Shown: piece after piece, positions 17,988 through 26,726 of the stretch
Position numbering within the stretch: position 1 is the stretch's first letter
Layout: every line of letters starts with the position of its first letter
NCBI RefSeq assembly: GCF_900129635.1
Contig: NZ_FSRB01000003.1
Span: 434,001 to 498,000, forward strand
DNA length: 64,000 nt
Direction of reading: 5' to 3'
Source: Singulisphaera sp. GP187
Lineage (GTDB): Bacteria > Planctomycetota > Planctomycetia > Isosphaerales > Isosphaeraceae
Program-made: the position numbers and the translations under genes
The notes under the pieces: generated by a model
What the model was told of the DNA's origin: nothing
The model's input: only the letters and a program-made list of their open reading frames with translations
Database searches by the model: none

Positions 17988-18041
17988 CTGGTGGGCCGTG
18001 CCCACCCTACAAGAGAATGTAGGGTGGGCACGGCCCACCAG
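17988..18041. repeat. Perfect 24-bp palindromic hairpin
   Basis: Arms 17988-18011 and 18018-18041 are exact reverse complements around a 6-base loop (agagaa). The arm contains gtgggccgtgcccaccctac, a motif type that recurs as a REP-like palindrome in many bacteria. It lies 27 bp after the kinase stop and could end transcription or stabilise the mRNA; there is no T-run. Confidence 0.85.
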
Positions 18042-18309
18042 CATTTTGCGGAATCTCGCCGTGGGTTGTCAGCGGGCTCACGCTCGCTCCCACGCCGGTT
18101 TGCTGGCTCGAATCCACGCGCCTGACCGCGAGCCGAGGCCTTCTCAAGTCGAGAGGGCCTGACTCGTCATCGATCCGGCTTCATGATGGAGTCGAGAGTG
18201 GGGAAGGTCCGAGGCAAATCCTGACACCGAGCGGCCAAATTGGGCACCAGGCGGTACTCAACTCAACCTCCCCAAGTCGATCGCCATGCGATCGACCCAC
18301 AAGTCCGTG

Positions 18310-18618
18310 TTAGTTCTTGCTGAAGTCGAACGACCGGAGAAATTCCTTGCCGAGCGGATCCTTGAGAAACTTGCCGTGACAACCCGGGCAGAGGTCGAAA
18401 CGAAAGCCCTTGCGCAGCGGTGTCGCGGCTTCCTCGGCACTGAGTTGCTCGTCACGCTGCAAGAGCTGGGAGACCGCCTCCATGGGATCCTCATCCAGAT
18501 CGTCCTCCGTGATCTCAGTGGGGTCGAAGCCGGGAAAAGCCTCGATTTTGACCACATACCGGGGGTCTCCGCATGCGGTTAGATCCTTACCGCAGAGATC
18601 ACACGTGAAGTGGACCAT
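18310..18618 (-). CDS. Small zinc-ribbon-like protein
   Basis: A 102-residue protein of unknown function. A CDLC pair near the N-terminus and a CPGC pair at about 78-81 are spaced like a split zinc ribbon; the middle is very acidic (EITEDDLDEDP). The frame stays open upstream to 18915 but there runs into the neighbouring coding region; the ATG at 18618 has gaggga ten bases upstream and begins the Cys-containing part. It lies just downstream of the YfhO-like gene on the same strand (14 bp apart) and may be cotranscribed. Confidence 0.72.
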   Translation of the reverse strand: MVHFTCDLCGKDLTACGDPRYVVKIEAFPGFDPTEITEDDLDEDPMEAVSQLLQRDEQLSAEEAATPLRKGFRFDLCPGCHGKFLKDPLGKEFLRSFDFSKN

Positions 18619-18632
18619 CAGCGTCTCATCCC

Positions 18633-21092
18633 TCAGTAATTGGCTGGTGAAGAGCACAAATCCGATTCTAACTCGACGGCTTGAGTCCGTCCAAGCCCGT
18701 CGGCCATAATTCGAGTAGATCGGAACCATTGGGGGACCGTCAAGGCGAAAACCACGGTAATCAAAGCGATCACCGAAGCCGCAATCGCCAACCGAAGCTC
18801 GGGCGGGTCGTACCAAACCTCCAGTCGATGCCGGCCCGCGGGAAGCTTCATTTCCAGAAATGTTTCTCGATATGATCTGATTTCTGCGGGCAGGCCATCG
18901 ACCGTGGCCCGCCATCCTGAATCAAAGATTTCTCGCATAACAATCTGACTATTTTTTTTAAATTCACACTTGCCGCTGATCCTTCCCGGTGCGCGATCGA
19001 GCGCGATCCGAGCGAGGGCCGAGTCGGCCTCGATCCAGGGTGCGCCCTCGAGCCGGGCGACCCAGACGTCGCCCACGCGATCGACCCGCGGAAACGAGCC
19101 CGCGGGAGGCGGCGTGGAACCGACGACCGCTTGAACCGACGCGTCTTCGAGCCGATCGCGGGCGCGGAGGACCCCCTCCCACGTAATCGATCGCCGACTG
19201 GTCCGTGCCTTCGGTCCCGGCTCGTAAAGCGAGGCGAAGAAGGCGAGGTTCCGCGACAGCTCAACTGAGTCATAATTGCGCACGTCGGACAGACCGTATC
19301 GCATCAATACATTAGGAGGCAATTCTTCGCCGATGGCGAGAATCCGGTCGGTCGGTTTCAGCTCACGGCGGAGGTAGGCGATCACCGGGCTGACCGGTCG
19401 GTCATCACTCCGCGCAATCGCCGGGTTCAGCCCGACCCCGAACCCGAACAGGTCGAGCAGCGTCAGACCGACCACGGCCGAGCGAACCAGCGGGCTCGGA
19501 ACCCACCGACGTCGGAGCGATTCCGCAAGTCCGGCCAGCACGAGCAGGTGAACTCCCGCCAGCCCCAGGTAGCGCGGAACGAACGTCAGGGTCGAACGCA
19601 CCTGGCGTTCGGCGCGCGCCAAGTAAACCGCCGGATCCGCGCCCGCGGTCGCCGCCGCGGCCTCTGCGTAATGGTCGGTCGCGCGTTGCCTGAAAAAGGG
19701 TTCGAGGCGCCCGAACCCGGCCGCACCGGCCAGCAGGACCAGGGCAACGCCCCCCCAGACCCAGACCGAGCGCACCCGCTGCCCTTGTTGGAGCCGATCG
19801 AGTCCGATACCCCCGAGCAGAATCAACGAGAAGGCCACCCAGAGGCTCAACCTACGGTTGTCGGTCACTCCGAGCACCGGGAGAGCACGCAGCAGGTTGT
19901 CGACCGGAGGGAGGCGGCAAGCCCCTAGAACGCCGACGATGGCAAGGCTGGCGAGAAACCTGACGTGCGCATTTTCCCGTCGGGCCGACCAAGCCAACGG
20001 CACGAGCCAGATCAAGGTGGCGAGACCGGCGAATCCCCCGGCCGTCTCGTTGAGATTATCCACCCCCAGAGCGCGGCCCAGATGCGGATGACCCCGTCGC
20101 TGACTGCCGAACGCATAGGGGAAAGCCGTGCAGATCGCCCCGAGCACCCGAGGACGGGCGATCCTCCAGGGAGAGTCCCGCTCGCGTTCACGGTCCTCCC
20201 AGACCGGGCTCCGGGTCAAATAGAAGCCGAGCGGGACCACTTCCACCGCCGCGAGCATGATCCCGAGCGTCACTCCCGCGGTCCAATAGACCACCCCGCG
20301 GCGGCAGCCGCTCGATTCCCTTGACGGCTGACCGGCCAACCTGGATTCGTCGATCAGGTCGGTACGAGGCTCGTCCGCCCCCCCGCGTCGGGCCGTGACC
20401 GCGGCCCGCCAGAGCACAAACAGGCCGGCGGCAAGCATGACGTGGGCGCTCGTCTGGACATGCCCGCCCACGAGGACGAGTGCGGTCACGATGCTGAGCA
20501 CTCCGACCCGCCGCGCGGTGGGCTGGCGGAGCACCCGGTCGCCCGACCAGAAGAGCCAGGGCATCCAGACCGCGACGTTGGTCACCGGATAGAGGAGCCA
20601 GACGACGAGGAACCCGCAAAACGGGAACGCGAGGCCGGAGAACCAGCGTCCCCACGGGCCGAAGCCCCAGGATCGGGCGAGCAGGAACATCCCGAGCCCC
20701 GCCACCCACAGCCGCGCGGCCGCCATCCAGGCGTAGGCGTCGGGGAGAGTCCCAACGTAGGCAATCATCTGGAACGGATCGAAAACCGCGCTCTGCCCGT
20801 TGGCCAGGTGGGGCGTGCCGCAACCAGCCCGATCGTTCCAGAGCGGCAGACGACCCTGGCGGATCATCGTGCGGTTGAACTCGATCCAGGGCTGGAACTG
20901 AAGGACAGGGTCCATCAGCAGCCGGTTCGCCGGCTCGTAATCCGCGCCGCGGTGGTCGCGAAAGCTGGCGGAGACGAGCAGGACATCGGCCGAGCTGAGC
21001 ACTTTGCCGCCGAAAAGGGACTCCGCGAAGAATCCGGCGACCAGCAGGGCGAGCACGGCGGAAAAGGCGAGCAGTTCGCGACGCGGCGACAT
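18633..21092 (-). CDS. YfhO-like multi-pass membrane protein
   Basis: An 819-residue integral membrane protein resembling the bacterial YfhO family (GT-C-type, 10-14 membrane helices). Hydrophobic helices run from the N-terminus (LLAFSAVLALLVAGFFAES) through about residue 560. A large extracytoplasmic domain follows, with the family-like FDSGWRATVDG, and one final helix (LAIAASVIALITVVFAL). YfhO proteins act in sugar transfer to wall or lipid polymers; the substrate here is unknown. The ATG at 21092 is preferred over two upstream Met codons because aaggagg lies ten bases before it. Confidence 0.85.
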   Translation of the reverse strand: MSPRRELLAFSAVLALLVAGFFAESLFGGKVLSSADVLLVSASFRDHRGADYEPANRLLMDPVLQFQPWIEFNRTMIRQGRLPLWNDRAGCGTPHLANGQSAVFDPFQMIAYVGTLPDAYAWMAAARLWVAGLGMFLLARSWGFGPWGRWFSGLAFPFCGFLVVWLLYPVTNVAVWMPWLFWSGDRVLRQPTARRVGVLSIVTALVLVGGHVQTSAHVMLAAGLFVLWRAAVTARRGGADEPRTDLIDESRLAGQPSRESSGCRRGVVYWTAGVTLGIMLAAVEVVPLGFYLTRSPVWEDRERERDSPWRIARPRVLGAICTAFPYAFGSQRRGHPHLGRALGVDNLNETAGGFAGLATLIWLVPLAWSARRENAHVRFLASLAIVGVLGACRLPPVDNLLRALPVLGVTDNRRLSLWVAFSLILLGGIGLDRLQQGQRVRSVWVWGGVALVLLAGAAGFGRLEPFFRQRATDHYAEAAAATAGADPAVYLARAERQVRSTLTFVPRYLGLAGVHLLVLAGLAESLRRRWVPSPLVRSAVVGLTLLDLFGFGVGLNPAIARSDDRPVSPVIAYLRRELKPTDRILAIGEELPPNVLMRYGLSDVRNYDSVELSRNLAFFASLYEPGPKARTSRRSITWEGVLRARDRLEDASVQAVVGSTPPPAGSFPRVDRVGDVWVARLEGAPWIEADSALARIALDRAPGRISGKCEFKKNSQIVMREIFDSGWRATVDGLPAEIRSYRETFLEMKLPAGRHRLEVWYDPPELRLAIAASVIALITVVFALTVPQWFRSTRIMADGLGRTQAVELESDLCSSPANY

Positions 21093-21241
21093 AGCTGCAA
21101 TGCCTCCTTGCATCGCTTCGAAGTCGATCCTCCCGGTGTGCAATCGTCAGGAATAGCCGATCGACCGATTTCCTTCAAGTCGAGCTGAGCGGCTTTGAAC
21201 TCGGAAACTCGGCCTCCTCCATTCCATACCCGCCGCTCCGG

Positions 21242-22642
21242 TCAGAAGAGTTCGGCGATCGGCTGGCCCCCCTCAACAACGATCGGGATCGGCCGGCCCT
21301 GGGGATTGACCCAGGAGGCGTTGGGGTCGATTCCGAGGTAGGTGAAAAGGGTCGCGGCGAGATCCTGCGGCGTCACCTTGCGCTGATTGATGCCGTAGCC
21401 CTTGCTGTCGGTCGCGCCGATGACCTGCCCATGCCGGAGTCCGCCGCCGGCGAGAACCATCGACATCACGTGGGTCCAGTGCTCGCGTCCCGCCTCGCGA
21501 TTGATCACGGGGGATCGGCCGAACTCGCCCATCATCACGATGAGCGTGCTCTCGAGCAGGCCGCGCCCTTCCAGGTCGGCGACCAAGGTCGCCAGGGTCT
21601 GGTCGACCCGAGGCAAGAGCGGCTTCAGGCCCTTCTCGATCCCCTTCCAGACGACGTTGTCGCCATGGTGGTCAAAATAGCCCCAGGCGCCACTGACCAT
21701 GACATAGCTCACCCCCGCCTCGACGAGTCGACGCGCCAGGAGGGCTTTCGTTCCAAGACTGTCACGGCCGTAGGCGTCCCGCAGTTTCGGATCTTCCTTG
21801 TCGAGCTGAAACGCACGCTGCGCCTGCCCCGAGCAGACCATGTCGATCGCCTGCCGCGTGTAGCGGTCGACGTGCTCGATCGCCGCGTTGCTATCCACAT
21901 CCGCGCGGAGCTGATCGAACTGCTTCCGGAGCGCTTCACGGCTGGAGAGGCGATCGAGGTTCACCCCTTTGGGGAGCTCGAACCGACCGGAGAGCTCGCT
22001 CCCCTTGACCGGCTCGAAGGCCGCGCCCATGTGCCCCGCGCCCCAGACGTCGGCCTTCCAGCTATCGGCCAGGCCGACGAAAGCCGGCATGTTCGGATCG
22101 TTCGATCCGCGCAACTTCGCGACGATCGAACCCATCGAGGGATACCCACCCCCCTCGCGGTTATCATCGGTCCGCTGCGCCAGCGGGTTCCCCGCCTGCA
22201 TCGTGATCGGTGTGTGGTTGCTCGCCGAGCAATCCATCGAGCGGATCACGGTCAACTTGTCCATGATCGCGGCCTGCCGCGGGAGATGCTCGCAGAACCG
22301 AACCCCCGGCACGTTGGTCGCGATCGAGCCGAACGGGCCGCGGACCTCGCTGGGCGCGTCGGGCTTGGGATCCCACATATCGAGGTGGCTCGGTCCCCCC
22401 GAGAGCCAGAAGACGATCACCGACTTCGGCTTCGAGGCCGGCTTCCCCGCAATCGCCGCTTCGGCCCGGAGCTGAAGGAGTTGCGCGGCCGAGAGCCCGG
22501 CGATCCCGGAAAGGCCCGCCCGCATGAACCAGCGACGCGACGTCGACCCTGCTCCCAACAGATCCCTCGAAGTCGGTCTCCAACCACTGGCACCCCGTCG
22601 ATGGCTGATCTCGTGCGCGTATCCGCCGGCTTGTTCTTCCAT
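21242..22642 (-). CDS. DUF1501 protein with twin-arginine signal
   Basis: A 466-residue protein of the planctomycete-rich DUF1501 family, structurally related to the sulfatase/alkaline phosphatase superfamily. It has a Tat-type signal (SRRWFMRAGLSGIAGLSAAQLL, about residues 34-55), so a folded protein is exported. The family core is clear: SVIVFWLSGGPSHLDMWDPKP, ADSWKADVWGAGHMG, and VMMGEFGRSPVINREAGREHW with late Asp/His-type ligands. DUF1501 genes are often beside DUF1549/DUF1553 cytochrome genes, but those are absent here. Substrate unknown. The ATG at 22642 has gaggga about nine bases upstream. Confidence 0.92.
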   Translation of the reverse strand: MEEQAGGYAHEISHRRGASGWRPTSRDLLGAGSTSRRWFMRAGLSGIAGLSAAQLLQLRAEAAIAGKPASKPKSVIVFWLSGGPSHLDMWDPKPDAPSEVRGPFGSIATNVPGVRFCEHLPRQAAIMDKLTVIRSMDCSASNHTPITMQAGNPLAQRTDDNREGGGYPSMGSIVAKLRGSNDPNMPAFVGLADSWKADVWGAGHMGAAFEPVKGSELSGRFELPKGVNLDRLSSREALRKQFDQLRADVDSNAAIEHVDRYTRQAIDMVCSGQAQRAFQLDKEDPKLRDAYGRDSLGTKALLARRLVEAGVSYVMVSGAWGYFDHHGDNVVWKGIEKGLKPLLPRVDQTLATLVADLEGRGLLESTLIVMMGEFGRSPVINREAGREHWTHVMSMVLAGGGLRHGQVIGATDSKGYGINQRKVTPQDLAATLFTYLGIDPNASWVNPQGRPIPIVVEGGQPIAELF

Positions 22643-22805
22643 CGCCAAATCTCCCTCACGTCAGTTGGCTGATCTGACGGTTCTCTCCCTTGGCTCCTCT
22701 GAGTCTAGCCGCTTTTCTCAACCGCTTCCAGCAATTCTTCAACTTTTATTGGCGCCTCGAGGAACCCAGCTTGAACCCGTTTTGAAATCGTCACACCCTG
22801 GGCAC

Positions 22806-22834
22806 TTGACACCTCAGACTGTTTGTCTTACCCT
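22806..22834 (+). promoter_or_regulatory. Promoter of the blaI-like gene
   Basis: A perfect ttgaca (22806-22811), a 17-base spacer, and a weak -10 (taccct, 22829-22834). A repressor dyad lies inside the spacer and a second lies just downstream, as expected for an autoregulated blaI promoter. Confidence 0.55.
22816..22828. promoter_or_regulatory. BlaI-type operator 1
   Basis: agact-gtt-tgtct, a dyad of the form AGACW-N3-TGTCT lying between the -35 and -10 of the blaI-like promoter. It is centred 25 bp from operator 2. BlaI/MecI repressors bind ACA/TGT-type dyads as dimers. Confidence 0.6.
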
Positions 22835-22840
22835 TTGCTC

Positions 22841-22853
22841 AGACATACTGTCT
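22841..22853. promoter_or_regulatory. BlaI-type operator 2
   Basis: agaca-tac-tgtct, with perfect 5-base half-sites, placed just downstream of the -10 and 17 bp before the start codon. With operator 1 it would give cooperative autorepression. Confidence 0.65.
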
Positions 22854-22869
22854 TTGGGGGACTCACGGG

Positions 22870-23277
22870 ATGGCGAGGAAATCGACGAAGGACGTCACTG
22901 AAGCGGAGTTGACGATCCTGCAAGCGATCTGGGAGCACGGCCCGGCGACGATTCGGCAGTTGGCCGAGCGGGTCTACGGCGAAGGGGGCACGTCTGCCTA
23001 TGCGACGGTGCAGAAGCTGCTGGATCGGCTGGAAACCAAGGGGGACGTGGTTCGTGACCGCGCCGAGAGCGTCCACGTCTTTCGGGCCGCGACCGATCGC
23101 GAGGAGTTGATCGGGCGCAAGCTCAAAGCGGTGGCCGAGACGCTCTGCGGTGGGTCACTGACACCGCTTTTGAGCCACCTGGTTCAGAGAGGGCGGCTTT
23201 CCGAGCAGGAGCGGAGCGATCTCCGGTCCCTGATCGAACGGCTCGACCCGAGCGTCGCGTCCAAGGACCACCCCTAA
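22870..23277 (+). CDS. BlaI/MecI/CopY-family repressor
   Basis: A 135-residue winged-helix repressor of usual family length. The N-terminal wHTH contains LTILQAIWEHGPATIRQLAERV and TSAYATVQKLLDRLETKG, which are hallmark BlaI stretches; the C-terminal half carries the dimer and cleavage region (LLSHLVQRGRLSEQERSDLRSLIERL). It is expected to repress its own promoter through two AGACW-N3-TGTCT dyads and to be inactivated by the M56 peptidase encoded next (19 bp downstream). No beta-lactamase gene follows, so the regulon lies elsewhere. Confidence 0.95.
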   Translation: MARKSTKDVTEAELTILQAIWEHGPATIRQLAERVYGEGGTSAYATVQKLLDRLETKGDVVRDRAESVHVFRAATDREELIGRKLKAVAETLCGGSLTPLLSHLVQRGRLSEQERSDLRSLIERLDPSVASKDHP

Positions 23278-23296
23278 CAGATGAGGGAGGCAGCCT

Positions 23297-25156
23297 TTGG
23301 AAACGTTCCTGCGGGTGGGCCTTGGGAATGCCTTGCTGGCGACGATCCTAGCACTCGGCGCGGCGGGTGCGGGGTGCTTGCTCCGTCGTCGGCCCGCCGT
23401 GCGTCATGGCCTCTGGTTACTCGTGCTCCTGAAGCTCGTCACGCCGCCGCTCTGGGTGATTCCGCTCACGAGTCCCGAACCAACGAGCACGGTTGATGAG
23501 GGGCAAACGTCCTCGAAAATCGAGGCGGACCGCGACACGATCCTTGCCCGATTGATCGCGGCCCGATTGGCCGCCGAGCGTCTTGAGACCGCGTTCGGTC
23601 CCTCCCGGTTACTCCCGTCGATCGATTGGACGCGATGGGCGGCGACGACCTGGCTCACCGGTTCGTTGGTGACGCTGGCCGTGACCGGCCTCCGGATTCG
23701 GCGCTGGAATCGGCTGCTGAGACTGGTGGAGCCCGCCTCGGACGACGTTCAGGAGCAGGTGGAACACCTGGCGAAGCAGATGGGGCTGGCGCGGCCGCCG
23801 ACGAGTTGGTGGTTTCCGGGCCCGGCCGCCCCGATGCTCTGGGCCTTGGGGTGCCAGGCCAGGCTCATCGTGCCGAGCGAGCTCTGGAGCCGTCTCGACG
23901 ATCGGCAACGAATCACCTTGCTCGTTCACGAGCTCGCCCATCTCCGCCGCAAGGACCACTGGGTCCGAGTCGTCGAGCTCGTTGCCACCGCATTCTACTG
24001 GTGGCTGCCCCTGGCCTGGATCGCCCGCTGGGCGCTCCGTGAGGCGGAAGAACAGTGCTGCGACGCCTGGGTGGTCTGGACCTGTCCGGACGCGCTTCGA
24101 GCGTATGCGGAGACGTTGTTGGACACCGTGGATTTCCTCTCAGAGACCGGCCATGCTGCGCCTTTGGCGGCGAGCGGGTTCGGTCACGCCCATCACTTGA
24201 AACGGAGAGTGACCATGATCATGCAAGGGAAAACGCCGCGCGACCTCGGCTGGACCGGCCTCCTGACAATGCTCGGACTCTCGGCGCTGCTCCTCCCGTT
24301 GTCGCCGACCTGGGCTCAGAAGGCCGACGACGAAGATCAAGCCAAATCCGAAGCCGGTGAGGACGTCCAGGAATCCAAGGAAGGGTCGGAACGTTCCGAA
24401 CTGGAGAATCTGAAGCGAAAGCTTGCCGAGGAAACCCGCAGGCTCCAGTCGCTCGAGAAACGCGTCGTCGGGAAAGAGACGGTGACGATCAAGCCGGGCG
24501 AGGGCTCCGCGAAGGAGCAGGGGGAATCCTCCCCGAAGGCCAGCTCCCCCGACGGGAATACGATTATCGAGTTTCGAGCCCACGACCTCAACGCGGCCAA
24601 AACCCTCAAGAGTCGGCCCACCCTCTTTGAAGCGAAGGAACTCCAGTTTCATTTCACCGACGAACACCGGGGTGCCATCGATCGAGAAGTCGCGAGGGCC
24701 AAGGCCGAGGTCGAGCGTGCCCGGGCCCAGCTCCACCGCGCGGAGTCGCAACTGGCAAAGCTTGGAGATGAGTTGAAAACCAAGCAATTCGATCAGGTCG
24801 TCCGCGCCAAGGAGCAACTGGACAAGATTCAAGTCGAGTTGAAAGCCAAGAAAGCCAACGCGAAGGAACTCGAGGAGGATTCCGAGGACTCGGGTGACAA
24901 GGACAAAGTCACGGAGAAGGCTCGGGCCGTAATGGGTATCAAAGGTCGGCCGGCCCTGAATCGTGAGCTGTTCATTGTGCGTGACGTCGAGCGGATCAAG
25001 AAGCTCGAGGATGAGGTACGGCACCTGGTGGAAAAGAAGCTCGCGGTTCAATCTCCCGAGAAAGATCGGCGGATCGCCGACCTGGAGAAGAAGCTGGATG
25101 AGCTCATCGACGAAGTGAAGCACCTCAAGTCCGAGCGTGGTGATTCCAAGAAGTGA
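23297..25156 (+). CDS. BlaR1-like M56 membrane metallopeptidase with coiled-coil C-terminus
   Basis: A 619-residue partner of the BlaI-like repressor. Early membrane helices (residues about 5-60 and 110-130) precede the zinc-protease site HELAH (211-215) in LLVHELAHLRRKDHW and the downstream ALREAEEQCCDAW. Another helix (about 318-335) should lead to the outside. In classical BlaR1 a penicillin-binding sensor comes next; here there is instead a ~280-residue highly charged coiled coil (KAEVERARAQLHRAESQLAKL and similar) up to the C-terminus. The signal is therefore unlikely to be a beta-lactam. The start is a TTG at 23297 with gagggagg six bases upstream. Confidence 0.88.
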   Translation: METFLRVGLGNALLATILALGAAGAGCLLRRRPAVRHGLWLLVLLKLVTPPLWVIPLTSPEPTSTVDEGQTSSKIEADRDTILARLIAARLAAERLETAFGPSRLLPSIDWTRWAATTWLTGSLVTLAVTGLRIRRWNRLLRLVEPASDDVQEQVEHLAKQMGLARPPTSWWFPGPAAPMLWALGCQARLIVPSELWSRLDDRQRITLLVHELAHLRRKDHWVRVVELVATAFYWWLPLAWIARWALREAEEQCCDAWVVWTCPDALRAYAETLLDTVDFLSETGHAAPLAASGFGHAHHLKRRVTMIMQGKTPRDLGWTGLLTMLGLSALLLPLSPTWAQKADDEDQAKSEAGEDVQESKEGSERSELENLKRKLAEETRRLQSLEKRVVGKETVTIKPGEGSAKEQGESSPKASSPDGNTIIEFRAHDLNAAKTLKSRPTLFEAKELQFHFTDEHRGAIDREVARAKAEVERARAQLHRAESQLAKLGDELKTKQFDQVVRAKEQLDKIQVELKAKKANAKELEEDSEDSGDKDKVTEKARAVMGIKGRPALNRELFIVRDVERIKKLEDEVRHLVEKKLAVQSPEKDRRIADLEKKLDELIDEVKHLKSERGDSKK

Positions 25157-25175
25157 ACCCCCGCCAGCTAGCCCG

Positions 25176-25200
25176 GCCGGCCGGTCAACGACCGGCCGGC
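25176..25200. terminator. GC hairpin after the M56 peptidase gene
   Basis: Perfect 11-bp stem (gccggccggtc / gaccggccggc) with a 3-base loop (aac), 20 bp after the stop codon. There is no T-run, so it is a transcription or processing barrier rather than a classical terminator. Confidence 0.5.
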
Positions 25201-25242
25201 AGCGTCCTCGACTTGGCTTCCAATCGGAGGCAAACGGAAAGT

Positions 25243-25287
25243 GTGAACTCCCTGGCTTTCGATGCCGTTGGAAGCCAGGGAGTTCAC
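25243..25287. repeat. 16-bp palindromic hairpin between convergent genes
   Basis: gtgaactccctggctt (25243-25258) is exactly complementary to 25272-25287, around a 13-base loop. It sits between the convergent peptidase and methyltransferase genes and may serve both as a barrier, or be a REP-like element. Confidence 0.7.
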
Positions 25288-25330
25288 GCTCCTCGTTCGC
25301 CTGGAAAAGCTCCCGATCCGCAGACCGCGG

Positions 25331-26524
25331 TCAGGAAACCCGGCAGACGAAACCCTTCAGGTATTCGGTTTCCAGGCAGGAGGCCGAGACCGGGTGATCG
25401 GGGGCCTGGCCGCGTTGCTCGAGGATCTGGATCGACCGGCCCGATAGTTCGGCGAGTTGACCGATCAGGTCGGCGAAGAGGCCACGTTCGACCAGGCCCG
25501 AGCACGAGAAGGTGACGAGCAACCCGTCGGGTTCAAGCACATCGAGCGCGGCCCGATTCAGGCGGAGATAACCCTTCAGGGCGTCTTCGACCCCTCGAGG
25601 GTGGCGGGCAAACTTGGGCGGGTCGCAAATCACGACTCCAAATCGATCGCTGCCCCCACGGATCGTCTCGAGCGCATCGAAGACATCCGCCGATTCAAAC
25701 CGCGCCTTGCCCAGTTGGTTGAGCACGGCGTGATGGCGGGCGACTTCGATCGCGGTCGAGGAACTATCGATCCCGAGCACCGACTCCGCCCCGCCGTGCT
25801 TGAGCGCGTTCAGCGCAAAAGCACCCGTGTAGGTGAACAGGTCGAGGACCCGTTTGCCCTGACAGTACTGGGCCACGGCCCGGCGATTCTCGCGCTGATC
25901 GAGGTAGAAACCGGTCTTTTGCCCGGCTTTCACGTCGACCCAGAAGGTCAGGCCGTTCTCGATGATCTCCACCGGGGCCACGGGTGCGCTGCCGTGGAAC
26001 ACGTCCTCGTGCGGGCGAATCCCTTCCTGTTCGGCGGTCGTCCGATCGGGCCGGGAGAGGATGCCCTCGAGGTCCGGCTCCTGGGCGAGCAGGCCGATCA
26101 GCATCTCCCGCCGCTCGAAGAGGGCGAGGCTCGTGAACTGGACGACCAGCCAGCGATCGTAGCGGTCGACCGTGAGGCCGGAGAGCCCGTCGGATTCGCT
26201 CGCGATGAGGCGATAGGCGGCGTTCGGCCCCCCCAGGTGGAGGACCTCGCGTCTCAGGCGGACCGCGGCCGCGACCGTCTTCGCCCAGAATTCGTCATCC
26301 AAGGGGCCGCCGTCCCAGCGGTAGAGCCGGACCCGGATGGCGCTGTTGGGGTTGAACAGGCCGCGAGCGATGAACTGACCTTCATGACTGAAGACCTCAA
26401 CCTCGGAGCCCGGCTTCGGCTCGCCTTCGACCCTGGCGATGGAGGTCACGAACAACCAAGGGTGACGCGCAAAGAAGGGGCGCGCTCGACGCGGCTTGAC
26501 GATGACTCGGGGAAGGCTGGCCAT
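25331..26524 (-). CDS. rlmI: RlmI-type class I rRNA (cytosine-C5) methyltransferase
   Basis: A 397-residue SAM-dependent enzyme that in E. coli methylates C1962 of 23S rRNA. An N-terminal PUA-type RNA-binding region (VIVKPRRARPFFARHPWLF...) is followed by the RlmI EEHD-like middle (YDRWLVVQF) and the Rossmann methyltransferase: GQKTGFYLDQRENRRAV, motif I VLDLFTYTGAFALNALKHG, and the catalytic motif ICDPPKFARH. The C-terminal FSCSGLV is the family's Cys motif. Length matches RlmI. It is convergent with the M56 gene. Confidence 0.92.
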   Translation of the reverse strand: MASLPRVIVKPRRARPFFARHPWLFVTSIARVEGEPKPGSEVEVFSHEGQFIARGLFNPNSAIRVRLYRWDGGPLDDEFWAKTVAAAVRLRREVLHLGGPNAAYRLIASESDGLSGLTVDRYDRWLVVQFTSLALFERREMLIGLLAQEPDLEGILSRPDRTTAEQEGIRPHEDVFHGSAPVAPVEIIENGLTFWVDVKAGQKTGFYLDQRENRRAVAQYCQGKRVLDLFTYTGAFALNALKHGGAESVLGIDSSSTAIEVARHHAVLNQLGKARFESADVFDALETIRGGSDRFGVVICDPPKFARHPRGVEDALKGYLRLNRAALDVLEPDGLLVTFSCSGLVERGLFADLIGQLAELSGRSIQILEQRGQAPDHPVSASCLETEYLKGFVCRVS

Positions 26525-26726
26525 CTCTGGGATAGTCCTCTGGCAAGAAGTCGGAACGAGGAGGCAATGGAAGTCGGGACCGCCCTTGACCGATCATCGC
26601 TCATCGCGGAACGGATTCGCACTTAAACTTAACTTAACCTAATTGAACTCGCGTGTCGAAGCCTGCGGTTCCCAACGGCGAAGTGGTCGAGTGAACCAGG
26701 GAGCGGTTCAGGGTCGTCGCCCGGCG

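Noticed and set aside
18060-18130. tRNA-like gctcgaatcc near the kinase hairpin
   Set aside because: No cloverleaf fits; only a short chance match.
21431-22672. 413-codon frame opposite the DUF1501 gene
   Set aside because: No family match and fully explained by the DUF1501 gene on the minus strand.
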